Source of the DNA: Oscillospiraceae bacterium
Lineage (GTDB): Bacteria > Bacillota > Clostridia > Oscillospirales > Oscillospiraceae
Assembly: GCA_015067845.1 (NCBI GenBank)
Contig: SVLT01000006.1
Location: 54,689 to 118,688 of the forward strand
Reading direction: 5' to 3'
DNA: 64,000 nt
Below are positions 44,015 to 52,838 of this stretch, one piece after another; the stretch's first letter is position 1, and every line of letters starts with the position of its first letter. The translations under genes and the position numbers were made by a program. The notes below the pieces were generated by a model. That model was not told where the DNA came from. It saw nothing but the letters and a program-made list of their open reading frames with translations, and ran no database searches.

Positions 44015-44200
44015 TTAGTCAGCCTTGGCGGCCAGGACCTGACGGCCATTGTAGGTACCGCAAGCCTTGCAAGCTCTGTGGGGCATGACGGGCTCACCGC
44101 ACTTGGGGCAAACGGCCACGCTGGGAGCAGACAGCTTCCAGTTGGAGCCACGACGCTTATCACGGCGGGCAGAGGACACTTTACACTTAGGGACAGCCAT
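44015..44200 (-). CDS. rpmF: 50S ribosomal protein L32
   Basis: A 61-residue L32 of the zinc-ribbon type: CPKCGEPVMPHRACKACG gives the four cysteines. The N-terminus is the usual MAVPKCKVSSARRDKRRG. The ATG at 44200 follows AAGGAGG. It is downstream of the DUF177 gene, a pairing conserved across bacteria. Confidence 0.96.
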   Translation of the reverse strand: MAVPKCKVSSARRDKRRGSNWKLSAPSVAVCPKCGEPVMPHRACKACGTYNGRQVLAAKAD

Positions 44201-44251
44201 GGATGACACCTCCTTGGTCAAACTGCTTTTTTGGCAGCATTCTAATGGTTT

Positions 44252-44752
44252 TTACTTCTCGAGAAGCTGCTTCAAAGCAGCAAAACGGGGATCCAGCTCC
44301 TTTTGGCAGGTGCAGGGGCCGTCGTTCAGGTTCTTGCCGCAGCGGCAGCAGAGACCTTTACAATCTTCCTCGCACAGCAGCTTGGAATCCAGATTCAGCA
44401 CAAATACTGTGCGGACGATGTCTTCCAGATCTGCATTGTCTCCCACCAGGGGGAATACCCATTCGTCTTCGTTTTCTTCATTGCTCAGCTCGGTCACCAA
44501 CACCACATCAATGGGAATGTCCACAACTCTCTCAAAGTCCCGGGCGCAGCGGTCGCAAACGCCGTGGATCGTGGTATGGACGGAGCCGGTCATCATCAGC
44601 ACACCGGCGGTGTTGCGCACCGTACCGGAAGCAAGCACCGGTTCACTGACCGGATAGCTTTCGCCGTATTGAAGATCACTCAGGTCCACGCTGGTCGAAA
44701 AGGGAACGGATGCACCGGGACAATCTATGATCTTAGACAGTCCTAAAAGCAT
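44252..44752 (-). CDS. yceD: DUF177 (YceD) family protein
   Basis: A 166-residue protein of the YceD family, which is linked to 23S rRNA or ribosome maturation and encoded next to rpmF in most bacteria. Cysteine pairs CDRCARDF and LCCRCGKNLNDGPCTC near the C-terminus are typical of the clostridial form and suggest metal binding. The start at 44752 follows GAGGAGGGGG. Confidence 0.9.
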   Translation of the reverse strand: MLLGLSKIIDCPGASVPFSTSVDLSDLQYGESYPVSEPVLASGTVRNTAGVLMMTGSVHTTIHGVCDRCARDFERVVDIPIDVVLVTELSNEENEDEWVFPLVGDNADLEDIVRTVFVLNLDSKLLCEEDCKGLCCRCGKNLNDGPCTCQKELDPRFAALKQLLEK

Positions 44753-44783
44753 AGTTTCCCCCTCCTCGCAGTCATGCTTAGAT

Positions 44784-44812
44784 ATTATATAGCTCTTTGC
44801 GCCATTTGTCAA
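44784..44812 (-). promoter_or_regulatory. Promoter of DUF177-rpmF
   Basis: Consensus minus-strand TTGACA and TATAAT at 17-bp spacing. Confidence 0.85.
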
Positions 44813-44884
44813 ATGTTATTTTTGAAAAAACATTGGGTTTTCCGTAATTTTTTATTTTCTCTGTTCTATCGGCTTTTGCTGGGA

Positions 44885-44892
44885 CATACCTT
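44885..44892 (+). promoter_or_regulatory. Candidate sigma-E -10 element of spoIVA
   Basis: CATACCTT resembles the sigma-E -10 consensus CATACAnT and lies 50 bases before the spoIVA start. A clear sigma-E -35 was not seen at the expected distance. Confidence 0.35.
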
Positions 44893-44942
44893 GTTGTAGA
44901 CCATGGCAGGAGCCTGAATCCTGCCGGATGAGGAGGCAGGCT

Positions 44943-46406
44943 ATGGAAAATATTTATGCAGACATTGCCGCCAGAACAGGCGGAAATATTTACGTTGGCG
45001 TTGTTGGGCCGGTGCGGACGGGAAAATCCACCCTGATCAAACGCATCATGGAGCAGCTGGTGATTCCGGGGATCGACGATCCGTATCTGAAAGAGCGCGC
45101 CCGGGATGAGCTCCCCCAAAGCGGGTCCGGCCGGACGATCATGACCTCGGAGCCGAAATTCATTCCGGAGGAAGCCATCGAGATCTCCCCGGACGGAAAA
45201 GTCAAGCTGCGGGTGCGGATGATCGATTCCGTGGGCTACATGGTTCGGGGCGCGGTGGGCGCGGACGAAGACGGCATCCCCCGAATGGTCACCACCCCCT
45301 GGTATGACCACGAAATACTTATGACCGAAGCCGCGGAATTGGGAACAAAAAAGGTGATGGATGAGCATTGCTCCATCGGTCTGGTGGTCACCACTGACGG
45401 CAGCATCACCGATATTGACCGAGCTGACTATCTGGATGCGGAACGTCGCGCCATACAGGATATGCAAGCGACCGGAAAACCTTTCCTGGTGATCATCAAC
45501 ACTCGCTACCCCAATTCCCCACAGGCCGCGGATGTGAAAGCATATCTCGCCCGGGAATTTGGTGTGGACGCAGCCATCGCAGACTGTCAGGCCCTGGATT
45601 CCGGGGATATTGCGGCCTTGCTGCAGGATCTGCTTTACGCCTTCCCCATGCAGGAGCTCAAGATCTATTGCCCCCGGTGGATGGATGCCTTGGAAGCCGA
45701 GCATCCGGTAAAAACGGCGCTTTACGAGACGCTGCTCCGCTGTGCCGGGCAAATCGGAGCCGTTGGCCAGGCGGAGACCGCTTTGGCAGAGCTGACTCAG
45801 ATCCCTCAGCTCCAATCCTATGCTGTCCGGGATATTGATCTGGGCAGCGGAAGTGTCTCCTGTCATTTGGAATTCCCGGAAAGCCTGTTTTATCAGATCC
45901 TCAGCGAAAAAACCGGCATTGTCATTGAAAATGACACCCAGCTTATGAAATTGCTCATTGAGCTCAGTCAGGCAAAGCAGGAATATGACAAGATCTCCGA
46001 TGCTCTGTCCGCAGTCAAGACCACCGGCTATGGTATTGTAATGCCCTCCGCTGACGAAATGGCTTTGGAAACGCCTCAGATTTTGCAAAAAAACGGCGCT
46101 TACGGGGTCAAGCTGAAAGCCGGCGCGCCGTCCATCCATATGATAAGAGTGGATATTGATACCGAGATCAGTCCCATGGTGGGCAGTGAGCAGCAATCCC
46201 AGGATCTGGTCTCTTACTTAACCGGTGAAGACCCGGATAAGCTCTGGCAGAGCAACATTTTCGGCAAATCCGTCTACGATCTGATCCAGGAAGGACTGAC
46301 CGCCAAGGTCATCCGAATGCCGGAGGATGTGCGCATGAAATTCCGTGGCACCCTGAACCGCATCGTCAACGAGGGCGCAACGGGATTGATCTGCTTGATT
46401 TTGTAA
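44943..46406 (+). CDS. spoIVA: Stage IV sporulation protein A (coat morphogenetic ATPase)
   Basis: SpoIVA polymerises on the outer forespore membrane, using ATP hydrolysis, as the base layer of the spore coat. The 487-residue protein starts MENIYADIAARTGGNIYVG and carries the Walker A motif GPVRTGKST (22-30), then RMIDSVGYMVRGA and VTTDGSITDIDRADY. The C-terminal membrane-anchoring tail ends MKFRGTLNRIVNEGATGLICLIL. The start follows GAGGAGG. It is normally under sigma-E, which is also encoded in this window. Confidence 0.97.
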   Translation: MENIYADIAARTGGNIYVGVVGPVRTGKSTLIKRIMEQLVIPGIDDPYLKERARDELPQSGSGRTIMTSEPKFIPEEAIEISPDGKVKLRVRMIDSVGYMVRGAVGADEDGIPRMVTTPWYDHEILMTEAAELGTKKVMDEHCSIGLVVTTDGSITDIDRADYLDAERRAIQDMQATGKPFLVIINTRYPNSPQAADVKAYLAREFGVDAAIADCQALDSGDIAALLQDLLYAFPMQELKIYCPRWMDALEAEHPVKTALYETLLRCAGQIGAVGQAETALAELTQIPQLQSYAVRDIDLGSGSVSCHLEFPESLFYQILSEKTGIVIENDTQLMKLLIELSQAKQEYDKISDALSAVKTTGYGIVMPSADEMALETPQILQKNGAYGVKLKAGAPSIHMIRVDIDTEISPMVGSEQQSQDLVSYLTGEDPDKLWQSNIFGKSVYDLIQEGLTAKVIRMPEDVRMKFRGTLNRIVNEGATGLICLIL

Positions 46407-46408
46407 AT

Positions 46409-46470
46409 ACCTTCCCCCGAGGGGGAAGGTTTGGGTGCACAAAAAGCCGGCTGGGTATCCAGCCGGCATA
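46409..46470. terminator. Two tandem hairpins between spoIVA and mtnN
   Basis: ACCTTCCCCC / GGGGGAAGGT (46409-46430) follows spoIVA. GCCGGCTGG / CCAGCCGGC (46446-46467) has T5 on the minus strand side and terminates mtnN. Confidence 0.8.
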
Positions 46471-46472
46471 TT

Positions 46473-47174
46473 TTATGCATTTTTCAGCTTTTTCGCCATG
46501 GTCTGGGCGACCGTTGCACAGCGATGGGCTGCAATGGCCTCAAAGGTGGGATAATCCATATCTGCGCTGTCATCCGCCTTGTCGGAAATAGCCCGAATGA
46601 TGACAAAAGGCACTTGGTTGCGATATGCCGCCTGGGCGATCGCGCCACCCTCCATCTCCGTGCACAACGCCTGCGTAATATCGATAATGCGATTCTTGAC
46701 TGCCTTGTCGCAGATAAACTGGTCACCTGTGGCAACTCTGCCTAACTTGCTGTGACCGGGATTGACTGTCTCTGCCGCAGCAAGGGCATAGGAAATCATG
46801 GTTTCGTCTGCTGGAAAGGCAATCACATCCATCCCCGGTACTTTGCCGTGGGGATAGCCGAAGCCGCCGCAGTCAAAATCGTGATACATAGCATCCTTGC
46901 TCACCACCAGATCGCCGATATCCAGTTCATTACACAGCGATCCGGCAATGCCGGTGTTCACCAGATGGGTCACGCCGAAGCAGTCGCACAAAATCTGCAC
47001 GCACAGCGCGGCGTTGACCTTGCCCACACCGCACTGCACCACAACCGTGGGCAGGCCCTCCAACGTGCCGTCACAGAACTCCATTCCGGCGCGCCAGGTG
47101 ACGGTCTTGTTCTCCATATTTTCTTTCAGCGTCTCCACTTCGATCTTCATGGCGCCGATGATTCCAAGCTTCAT
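46473..47174 (-). CDS. mtnN: 5'-methylthioadenosine/S-adenosylhomocysteine nucleosidase
   Basis: MtnN (Pfs) removes adenine from MTA and S-adenosylhomocysteine. The 233 residues include MKLGIIGAMKIEV, QCGVGKVNAALC, VNTGIAGSLCNELDIGD, ATGDQF and the active-site TEMEGGAIAQAA with RAISDKADD. It lies 9 bases after luxS, which uses the S-ribosylhomocysteine it makes, so the two complete the activated methyl cycle. Confidence 0.96.
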   Translation of the reverse strand: MKLGIIGAMKIEVETLKENMENKTVTWRAGMEFCDGTLEGLPTVVVQCGVGKVNAALCVQILCDCFGVTHLVNTGIAGSLCNELDIGDLVVSKDAMYHDFDCGGFGYPHGKVPGMDVIAFPADETMISYALAAAETVNPGHSKLGRVATGDQFICDKAVKNRIIDITQALCTEMEGGAIAQAAYRNQVPFVIIRAISDKADDSADMDYPTFEAIAAHRCATVAQTMAKKLKNA

Positions 47175-47183
47175 AGTTCTCCC

Positions 47184-47660
47184 TCACTCCGGATAGACCA
47201 GGCGGTCATCCTCAATATTTTCCAGCAAAGCTGCGTATTTTTTGCCCCAGTAATTGGCCATGGGCAGGTTCATATCCAAATAATTTCCGCAATCCTTGGC
47301 GGATGCCCCCGGGACTTCTCCCCGGAACTCCGCAACAAAACGGAAGCAATCACGCACCAGGAGAAGTACATCCTTGGAAGTCCAGTCCCCTGCCAGCAGC
47401 AGATAAAATCCGGTGCGGCAGCCCATGGGACCGAAATACAGCACCTTGTCCTTCCAGACAGGCTCGTTGCGCAGATAGGTAGCCGCCAGATGCTCAATGG
47501 TGTGTATTTCTGCGGTGTTCAGCACCGGCTCGTCGTTGGGCTTGGTCAGACGCAGGTCGAAGGTGGTGACCGTCTCCTGCCCTACCCGGTCTTTCCGGGA
47601 TACATACAGCCCCGGCTGCAGCTTGATATGGTCAATGGTAAAACTCGTGATCTTTTCCAT
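47184..47660 (-). CDS. luxS: S-ribosylhomocysteine lyase (autoinducer-2 synthesis)
   Basis: LuxS cleaves S-ribosylhomocysteine to homocysteine and DPD, the precursor of autoinducer-2. The metal motif HTIEH and the catalytic Cys in FGPMGCRTGFYLLLAG are present in the 158-residue protein. The start at 47660 follows AAGGAG. AI-2 production is therefore likely, although no receptor is seen in this window. Confidence 0.96.
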   Translation of the reverse strand: MEKITSFTIDHIKLQPGLYVSRKDRVGQETVTTFDLRLTKPNDEPVLNTAEIHTIEHLAATYLRNEPVWKDKVLYFGPMGCRTGFYLLLAGDWTSKDVLLLVRDCFRFVAEFRGEVPGASAKDCGNYLDMNLPMANYWGKKYAALLENIEDDRLVYPE

Positions 47661-47688
47661 AGTGACTCCTTTTACTTTGAATGGAATT

Positions 47689-47717
47689 ATTATACTCCAA
47701 AACAGCTCCAAAAGCAA
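47689..47717 (-). promoter_or_regulatory. Promoter of luxS-mtnN
   Basis: Minus-strand TTGCTT and TATAAT are 17 bp apart. Confidence 0.7.
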
Positions 47718-47814
47718 GAAAAATGCGATCCAACCAACCGTTGAGTACCGGTCAACCGGCTGTTGATAAGAAAATTTTGCAATTCTCCAAATGTTTTATA
47801 GCATTTTCCTTCAT

Positions 47815-47838
47815 TTTATGGCATAATGAAGCCATAAA
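47815..47838. promoter_or_regulatory. Inverted repeat upstream of the XRE/LiaF-like gene
   Basis: TTTATGGC and GCCATAAA form a perfect 8-bp inverted repeat around ATAATGAA, with a possible CATAAT -10 inside, 20 bases before the gene. It is a candidate autoregulatory operator. Confidence 0.5.
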
Positions 47839-47857
47839 TTGATGAGGAGGTATCCTT

Positions 47858-48862
47858 ATGGAACAAACCTTAGGCAAACGCATCGTTGCAAACCGCAAGC
47901 GTCTGAATTTGACCCAGGATCAGCTGGCCGAACAATTAGGCGTCACCGCTCAGGCAGTGAGCAAATGGGAAAACGACCAGTCCTGCCCCGATATTTCCAT
48001 GCTCCCCCGTCTGGCGGAGATCTTCGGCATCTCCACCGATGAGCTTTTGGGCCGGGAAGCTCCCCCACCCACCTATCAGGGCGAAGTAGTGACGGACGAT
48101 GAAGATGAGTCCGAAGAAAAAGGCGGCTGGGAATTCCATTGGGATGCCGGCCGCAAAGGTGCACTATCCTTTGCACTTCTGGTACTGTTGGTCGGCGGCC
48201 TGACTTTGGCAGCCCGTATTCTTTCCTGGGATGTTTCTTTTTGGAGTATTCTTTGGCCCTCTGCTTTCTTGGTTTACGGTTTGAGCAGCCTTTTCGGAAG
48301 ATTCTCCCTTTTTTCCTTTGGTGCTACCATGATCGGTGCATACTACCTGGTTGAAAATTTGGGCATTTATTCCTTGGATATTGCCGGTGATCTGGTATTT
48401 CCCCTCATCGTGGTTCTGCTCGGTTTGGGACTTTTGATTGACGCACTGCGTAAACCAAAAAAGCCTAAGTTCACTTTCCGCCATAAGGGTGGCGAACACA
48501 AAAAGGCCCACAGCAGTATGACCGAGAATGGGGAAAGTTTCGATTGCAGTGTCAGTTTCGCGGAAAATACATACACAGTGACTCTCCCCCGTCTCTCCTC
48601 CGGTGAGGCAACTGTCAGCTTCGGTGAATTGACCCTGGATCTGACCCAGTGCGAAGAGATCGCAGACGGCTGTGACCTGGATCTTTCCTGTTCCTTTGGC
48701 GAGCTGCGTTTGCTGGTACCCAAATCCTGCCGGGTCGTGCCGGATATCTCCACCTCCTTCGGTTCTTCGGAAATTACCGGCCATCCGGACTCAGACGCAA
48801 CCGCTACCATTCATGTTGACGGAAGCGTCTCCTTTGGCGAAATCGAAATTCACTATGTTTGA
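47858..48862 (+). CDS. XRE regulator fused to LiaF-like membrane domain
   Basis: A 334-residue protein. The N-terminal XRE domain (LTQDQLAEQLGVTAQAVSKWENDQSCPD) is followed by an acidic linker, about four membrane helices (100-205) and a C-terminal beta-rich domain. That domain has repeated SFGE/SFGS turns (ATVSFGELTLDL, LSCSFGELRLLVP, DISTSFGSSEIT, GSVSFGEIEIHYV), as in LiaF/DUF2154 envelope-stress proteins. It may sense membrane stress and bind DNA in one molecule. Confidence 0.85.
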   Translation: MEQTLGKRIVANRKRLNLTQDQLAEQLGVTAQAVSKWENDQSCPDISMLPRLAEIFGISTDELLGREAPPPTYQGEVVTDDEDESEEKGGWEFHWDAGRKGALSFALLVLLVGGLTLAARILSWDVSFWSILWPSAFLVYGLSSLFGRFSLFSFGATMIGAYYLVENLGIYSLDIAGDLVFPLIVVLLGLGLLIDALRKPKKPKFTFRHKGGEHKKAHSSMTENGESFDCSVSFAENTYTVTLPRLSSGEATVSFGELTLDLTQCEEIADGCDLDLSCSFGELRLLVPKSCRVVPDISTSFGSSEITGHPDSDATATIHVDGSVSFGEIEIHYV

Positions 48863-48869
48863 TAGATCA

Positions 48870-48894
48870 AAACCGCCCCGAAACGGGGCGGTTT
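48870..48894. terminator. Bidirectional terminator
   Basis: An 11-bp stem AAACCGCCCCG / CGGGGCGGTTT with AAA loop, between convergent genes. Confidence 0.88.
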
Positions 48895-48899
48895 CCTTT

Positions 48900-50285
48900 T
48901 TATGCAATTCCCAAATTGGTTTCTGTTTCTGCCTGGTTCTGTGCATAGTATTGATTTGCGCTCTGCAAACCTTCCCCAACAATGGCCATGGTGCGGTCAT
49001 AGGACTCTTGGCAGAGATTCAAAAGTTCTTCTGACAATTCCCCATTTGCCTGCCAATTGCTGTCATCATCCATGGCAAGGATTTGGAAAATCGTTTTTCC
49101 GTTCTGTGAATAACGATTCACCCAAGTAGGCGTCACCTTTGCTTTTTCCAGCAAAACCGTTCCGTCAGAGTATTTGACAAATGTGACCTGGAACAGCATA
49201 CCGTCCTCTGTTTCAGCCGGATAACTGGGACCTCTGCGAATATTGGACAGCAGATTGCCGGTGGAATACAGGCAAAGCGTTTTTTGGCTTTCGTCATTTG
49301 CGTTGGTGAGCAGCTCCACCGGCTGGGGCACATGGGCGTGGTTGCCCACGATCACATCAATGCCCATGTCGCACAGCGCCTGAGCCATTTCCTTTTGGGT
49401 GGCGTTGGCTTCGGTGTGATACTCATCGCCCCAATGGATATAGAGCATGACCACTTCCGCCCCATCGGCCTTCATGGCTTCCAGTTCCCCGGAAAGCTTG
49501 GCATAAAAACCGTCCAAATCGTCGTAACTGAATGAATTGACCAGACTCGTGGCCTCTGCCGTCAGGGGAATGTAGTTCAGGGATGCATTGCCGTTTCCGT
49601 CGAAGCCGGTATTGTAGGTATAGTTGATCATACCAATGTGGATATTATTGATATTCTTTACAATATAGTTTTTATCTTCCTGGGTATAACGGGTACCGAT
49701 ATAATCCAGCTCCCGGTCCTTGATGACCTCCTGGGTGCGCAGGAAGCCCGTCATCCCGGTATCAAAGCTGTGATTGTTGGCCGTCAGCAGCATGTCAAAT
49801 CCGGCGTTTTTCGCCGCATCCACGATGGCATCCGGTGCGTTGAAACAGGGATAACCGGCATAAGGATAACCGTTGTCCTCACCGCAAAGCGTGCCCTCCA
49901 TGTTGGCAACTGCATAATCCACCTGGGATACAAACTGGGAGAACGCTGAAAAAACATTGTTATAGTCGTAGGTGTCCGTGGCCGCATCGTAACCGCTTTG
50001 GATCAGTTTAGTATGTAGCAGAATATCACCGGAAACACCCACGGTTGCGGAGTGGAGTTTGGTAACTTTGGGTTTGGTATCCGGCTGAGAAACCGGCACG
50101 CTGGAAGAGGGAGTTGTGGAGCTGGTGCTCTGACTTCCCATCTGCGGCGCATCATTGGGCTGGGGCATCAGAAAATGCCCGCCAACCACCGCAAGACCAA
50201 CCAGCGAAACCGCAATCAAAATACAGCCGATCCACACACGGACCTTTCCGGCGTTGCTCCGTCGTTCATGAAAATTTCCTGCCAT
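48900..50285 (-). CDS. CapA family (PGA-synthesis/metallophosphatase-like) membrane-anchored protein
   Basis: A 461-residue protein with one N-terminal membrane helix (about 17-40) and a Ser/Thr/Pro linker, so the catalytic domain is outside the cell. CapA-domain motifs are VGVSGDILLHTK, AVANMEGTLCG, LLTANNHSFDTGM, YIHWGDEYH and VGNHAHVPQPVE, which resemble calcineurin-type metal ligands. CapA proteins belong to poly-gamma-glutamate systems, but there is no capBC here, so the role is unknown. Confidence 0.88.
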   Translation of the reverse strand: MAGNFHERRSNAGKVRVWIGCILIAVSLVGLAVVGGHFLMPQPNDAPQMGSQSTSSTTPSSSVPVSQPDTKPKVTKLHSATVGVSGDILLHTKLIQSGYDAATDTYDYNNVFSAFSQFVSQVDYAVANMEGTLCGEDNGYPYAGYPCFNAPDAIVDAAKNAGFDMLLTANNHSFDTGMTGFLRTQEVIKDRELDYIGTRYTQEDKNYIVKNINNIHIGMINYTYNTGFDGNGNASLNYIPLTAEATSLVNSFSYDDLDGFYAKLSGELEAMKADGAEVVMLYIHWGDEYHTEANATQKEMAQALCDMGIDVIVGNHAHVPQPVELLTNANDESQKTLCLYSTGNLLSNIRRGPSYPAETEDGMLFQVTFVKYSDGTVLLEKAKVTPTWVNRYSQNGKTIFQILAMDDDSNWQANGELSEELLNLCQESYDRTMAIVGEGLQSANQYYAQNQAETETNLGIA

Positions 50286-50314
50286 TTTTCTCGTTCCTTT
50301 CAGGTATTTTCGTT

Positions 50315-50343
50315 ATTATACGATGAATACTCCGGAAAGTAAA
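50315..50343 (-). promoter_or_regulatory. Promoter of the CapA gene
   Basis: Minus-strand TTTACT and TATAAT are 17 bp apart. Confidence 0.7.
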
Positions 50344-50375
50344 CCGCAAATCTTCCATTTGCGGTGTTTCTGTAT

Positions 50376-50404
50376 TTGACAAATGCTCTTTTTCCCATTA
50401 AAAT
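50376..50404 (+). promoter_or_regulatory. Promoter of the metY operon
   Basis: TTGACA and TAAAAT are 17 bp apart. Just upstream, between the divergent promoters, lies a hairpin CCGCAAAT / ATTTGCGG (50344-50364) of unknown role. Confidence 0.75.
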
Positions 50405-50437
50405 GGTGCATAGAAATTTACAACGAGGTGATTCCCT

Positions 50438-51724
50438 ATGGATAAAAAACTTGGAATGGAAACCCTGTGTATTCAGGCGGGCTATACCCCCGGCAACGGC
50501 GAGCCCCGGCAGATCCCCATCGTGCAGAGCACGACCTTCAAATACGCCACTTCTGAGGACATGGGCAAGCTCTTTGACCTGGAAGCCAGCGGCTATTTCT
50601 ACTCCCGTCTGCAGAATCCCACCTGCGATGCGGTTGCTGCGAAAATCGCGGCTCTGGAGGGCGGCACAGCCGCCATGCTCACCGGTTCCGGTCAGGCGGC
50701 AAACTTCTTCGCCATGTTCAACATCGCTTCCTGCGGTGACCATATCGTGTCCAGCTCCGCCATCTACGGCGGCACCTTCAATCTGCTCAGCGTTACCATG
50801 AAGCGGATGGGCATTGATGTGACCTTCGTCAGCCCCGATTGCTCCGACGAAGAGCTGAATGCGGCCTTCCGCCCCAACACCAAGCTGGTGTTCGGTGAGA
50901 CCATCGCCAATCCTGCCCTGAGTGTTTTGGATATCGAGCGTTTTGCCAAGGCAGCCCACGCACACGGCGTTCCCCTGTTTGTGGACAACACCTTCGCAAC
51001 CCCTGTCAACTGCCGTCCCTTTGAATGGGGCGCAGACATTGTGACCCACTCCACCACCAAGTATATGGACGGCCACGCCAGCGCTGTGGGCGGCTGTATC
51101 GTGGACAGCGGCAAATTTGACTGGACGAAATATCCGGACAAATTCCCCGGCCTGTGCACTCCCGATGACAGCTATCATGGTGTGACCTACACCGAGCGTT
51201 TCGGTCTTGCAGGCGCGTTCATCACCAAGTGTACCGTGCAGCTGATGCGTGACCTGGGCTCCATCCAGTCTCCCCAGAGCGCGTTTATTCTGAATTTGGG
51301 TCTGGAGAGCCTGCCCTTCCGCATGAAGCAGCATTGCTCCAACGCCCAGAAGATCGCCGAGTATCTGCAGGGCAACGAAAAAGTCACCTGGATCAAGTAC
51401 TGCGGTCTGAAAGGCGACCGGTATTACGACCTGGCACAGAAATATCTGCCGAACGGCTCCTGCGGTGTTATCGCTTTCGGCTTGAAGGGCGGTCGCAGTG
51501 CGGCTGAGACCTTTATGAAGCATCTGAAGCTGGGCTCCATCGAGACCCATGTGGCAGATTCCCGTACCTGCTGTCTGCACCCTGCCTCCTCCACCCACCG
51601 TCAGATGACGGATGCGGAGCTGGATGCCGCCGGCGTAGGCGCGGATCTGATCCGGCTCAGCTGCGGTCTGGAAGATGTAAATGACTTGATCGCAGATCTG
51701 GAACAGGCCATCGCAAAGGTATAA
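50438..51724 (+). CDS. metY: O-acetylhomoserine sulfhydrylase / aminocarboxypropyltransferase
   Basis: A 428-residue PLP enzyme of the Cys/Met metabolism family that makes homocysteine from O-acetylhomoserine and sulfide. Features are YSRLQNPTCDAVAAKIAALEGG, GSGQAANFFAMF, VDNTFATPVNCRP, the PLP lysine in THSTTKYMDGH, and the C-terminal HPASSTHRQM. It lies 2 bases before tcdA. No S-box or T-box leader is seen before it. Confidence 0.93.
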   Translation: MDKKLGMETLCIQAGYTPGNGEPRQIPIVQSTTFKYATSEDMGKLFDLEASGYFYSRLQNPTCDAVAAKIAALEGGTAAMLTGSGQAANFFAMFNIASCGDHIVSSSAIYGGTFNLLSVTMKRMGIDVTFVSPDCSDEELNAAFRPNTKLVFGETIANPALSVLDIERFAKAAHAHGVPLFVDNTFATPVNCRPFEWGADIVTHSTTKYMDGHASAVGGCIVDSGKFDWTKYPDKFPGLCTPDDSYHGVTYTERFGLAGAFITKCTVQLMRDLGSIQSPQSAFILNLGLESLPFRMKQHCSNAQKIAEYLQGNEKVTWIKYCGLKGDRYYDLAQKYLPNGSCGVIAFGLKGGRSAAETFMKHLKLGSIETHVADSRTCCLHPASSTHRQMTDAELDAAGVGADLIRLSCGLEDVNDLIADLEQAIAKV

Positions 51725-51726
51725 TT

Positions 51727-52470
51727 ATGGCTGATCAGTATTCCCGTACCCGCCTGCTTTTGGGTGAGGACGGCCTTTCCAAGCTGCGCAGCGCCCGGGT
51801 CGCTATCTTCGGCTTGGGCGGTGTGGGTGGCTATGTGGCAGAGGCTCTGGCCCGTTCCGGTGTCGGTCAGCTGGATCTCATCGATGATGATACCATCAAT
51901 CTGACCAATCTGAACCGGCAGGTGCTGGCACTGCACTCCACCGTCGGCATGAGCAAGGTGGAAGCCGCAAAGAATCGGATCCTGGACATTGACCCCACCA
52001 TCCAAGTCCGTACCTACCAAACCTTTTTCCTGCCGGAGAATGCGGCGGAATTCGACTTTTCCCAATACGATTATGTGATCGACGCCATCGATACTGTCAC
52101 CGGAAAGCTGGAGCTGATTGCACAGGCAAAAAGCGCCGGTGTTCCCATCATCAGTTGCATGGGAACGGGCAACAAGTTAGATCCCACCGGTTTCCGTGTG
52201 TCGGACATTTCCAAAACCTCCGGCTGCGCGTTGGCCCGGATCATGCGCAAGGAGTGCGCAAAACGGGGCTTGAAGGGCGTTAAAGTGGTGTATTCTCAGG
52301 AATTGCCCCTGGACCCCCAGGTTGACCCCAGCGAATTTCAGGAGGCGCAACGAGAAGGGTCTTCCCGTCGTGCCCTGCCCGGCTCTACCGCCTTTGTGCC
52401 CGGTGTGGCCGGGCTGATCATGGCCGGCGAGGTCATCAAGGATCTGTGCAACGCCAAGGAGGTTCGCTGA
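51727..52470 (+). CDS. tcdA: tRNA threonylcarbamoyladenosine dehydratase
   Basis: TcdA is an E1-like enzyme that cyclises t6A37 of ANN-decoding tRNAs. The 247-residue protein has the nucleotide motif GLGGVGGYVAEALARSGVG, the downstream DDDTINLTNLNRQ and a catalytic cysteine region SKTSGCALARIMRKE, and lacks the ThiF CxxC pairs. It is co-transcribed with metY and overlaps the LrgA gene (TGATG). Confidence 0.93.
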   Translation: MADQYSRTRLLLGEDGLSKLRSARVAIFGLGGVGGYVAEALARSGVGQLDLIDDDTINLTNLNRQVLALHSTVGMSKVEAAKNRILDIDPTIQVRTYQTFFLPENAAEFDFSQYDYVIDAIDTVTGKLELIAQAKSAGVPIISCMGTGNKLDPTGFRVSDISKTSGCALARIMRKECAKRGLKGVKVVYSQELPLDPQVDPSEFQEAQREGSSRRALPGSTAFVPGVAGLIMAGEVIKDLCNAKEVR

Positions 52471-52838
52471 TGGTTACCTATTTGAAGCAAAGCGCCATCA
52501 TCTTCGGCTTTTCTCTTCTGGGCGAAGCATTGAACCGACTGCTTCCTCTGCCCATCCCGGCGGCGGTATATGGCTTAGTGCTGTTGTTTGCCGCCCTGTG
52601 TCTGAAAATCGTAAAGGTGGAGCAAATCGATAAGGTCAGCGATTTTTTGTTGACCATCCTTCCCCTTCTCTTTGTCTCCCCGGCGGTAAATCTTCTGGAA
52701 AGCTGGGGCATTGTCGCTCCCCATGTGGTTACGATCGCCCTGCTGGTGCTTTCCTCCACCATTTTGGTATTTGCCGTGGCCGGGGTGATCTCCCAGCTCA
52801 TATGCGGAAAGGTGAAAGACCATGGAATGGATTCTTGA
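52470..52838 (+). CDS. CidA/LrgA family membrane protein
   Basis: A 122-residue protein with four hydrophobic helices and the family stretch LPLPIPAAVYGLVLLFAALCLK. CidA/LrgA proteins are holin-like and, with LrgB partners, affect murein hydrolase export and metabolite transport. The start overlaps the tcdA stop by one base and the end overlaps the LrgB gene by 17 bases. Confidence 0.9.
   Translation: MVTYLKQSAIIFGFSLLGEALNRLLPLPIPAAVYGLVLLFAALCLKIVKVEQIDKVSDFLLTILPLLFVSPAVNLLESWGIVAPHVVTIALLVLSSTILVFAVAGVISQLICGKVKDHGMDS

Noticed and set aside
50344..50364. Terminator between the CapA and metY genes
   Set aside because: The genes are divergent and the hairpin lies between their promoters with no T-run, so a terminator role is not supported.
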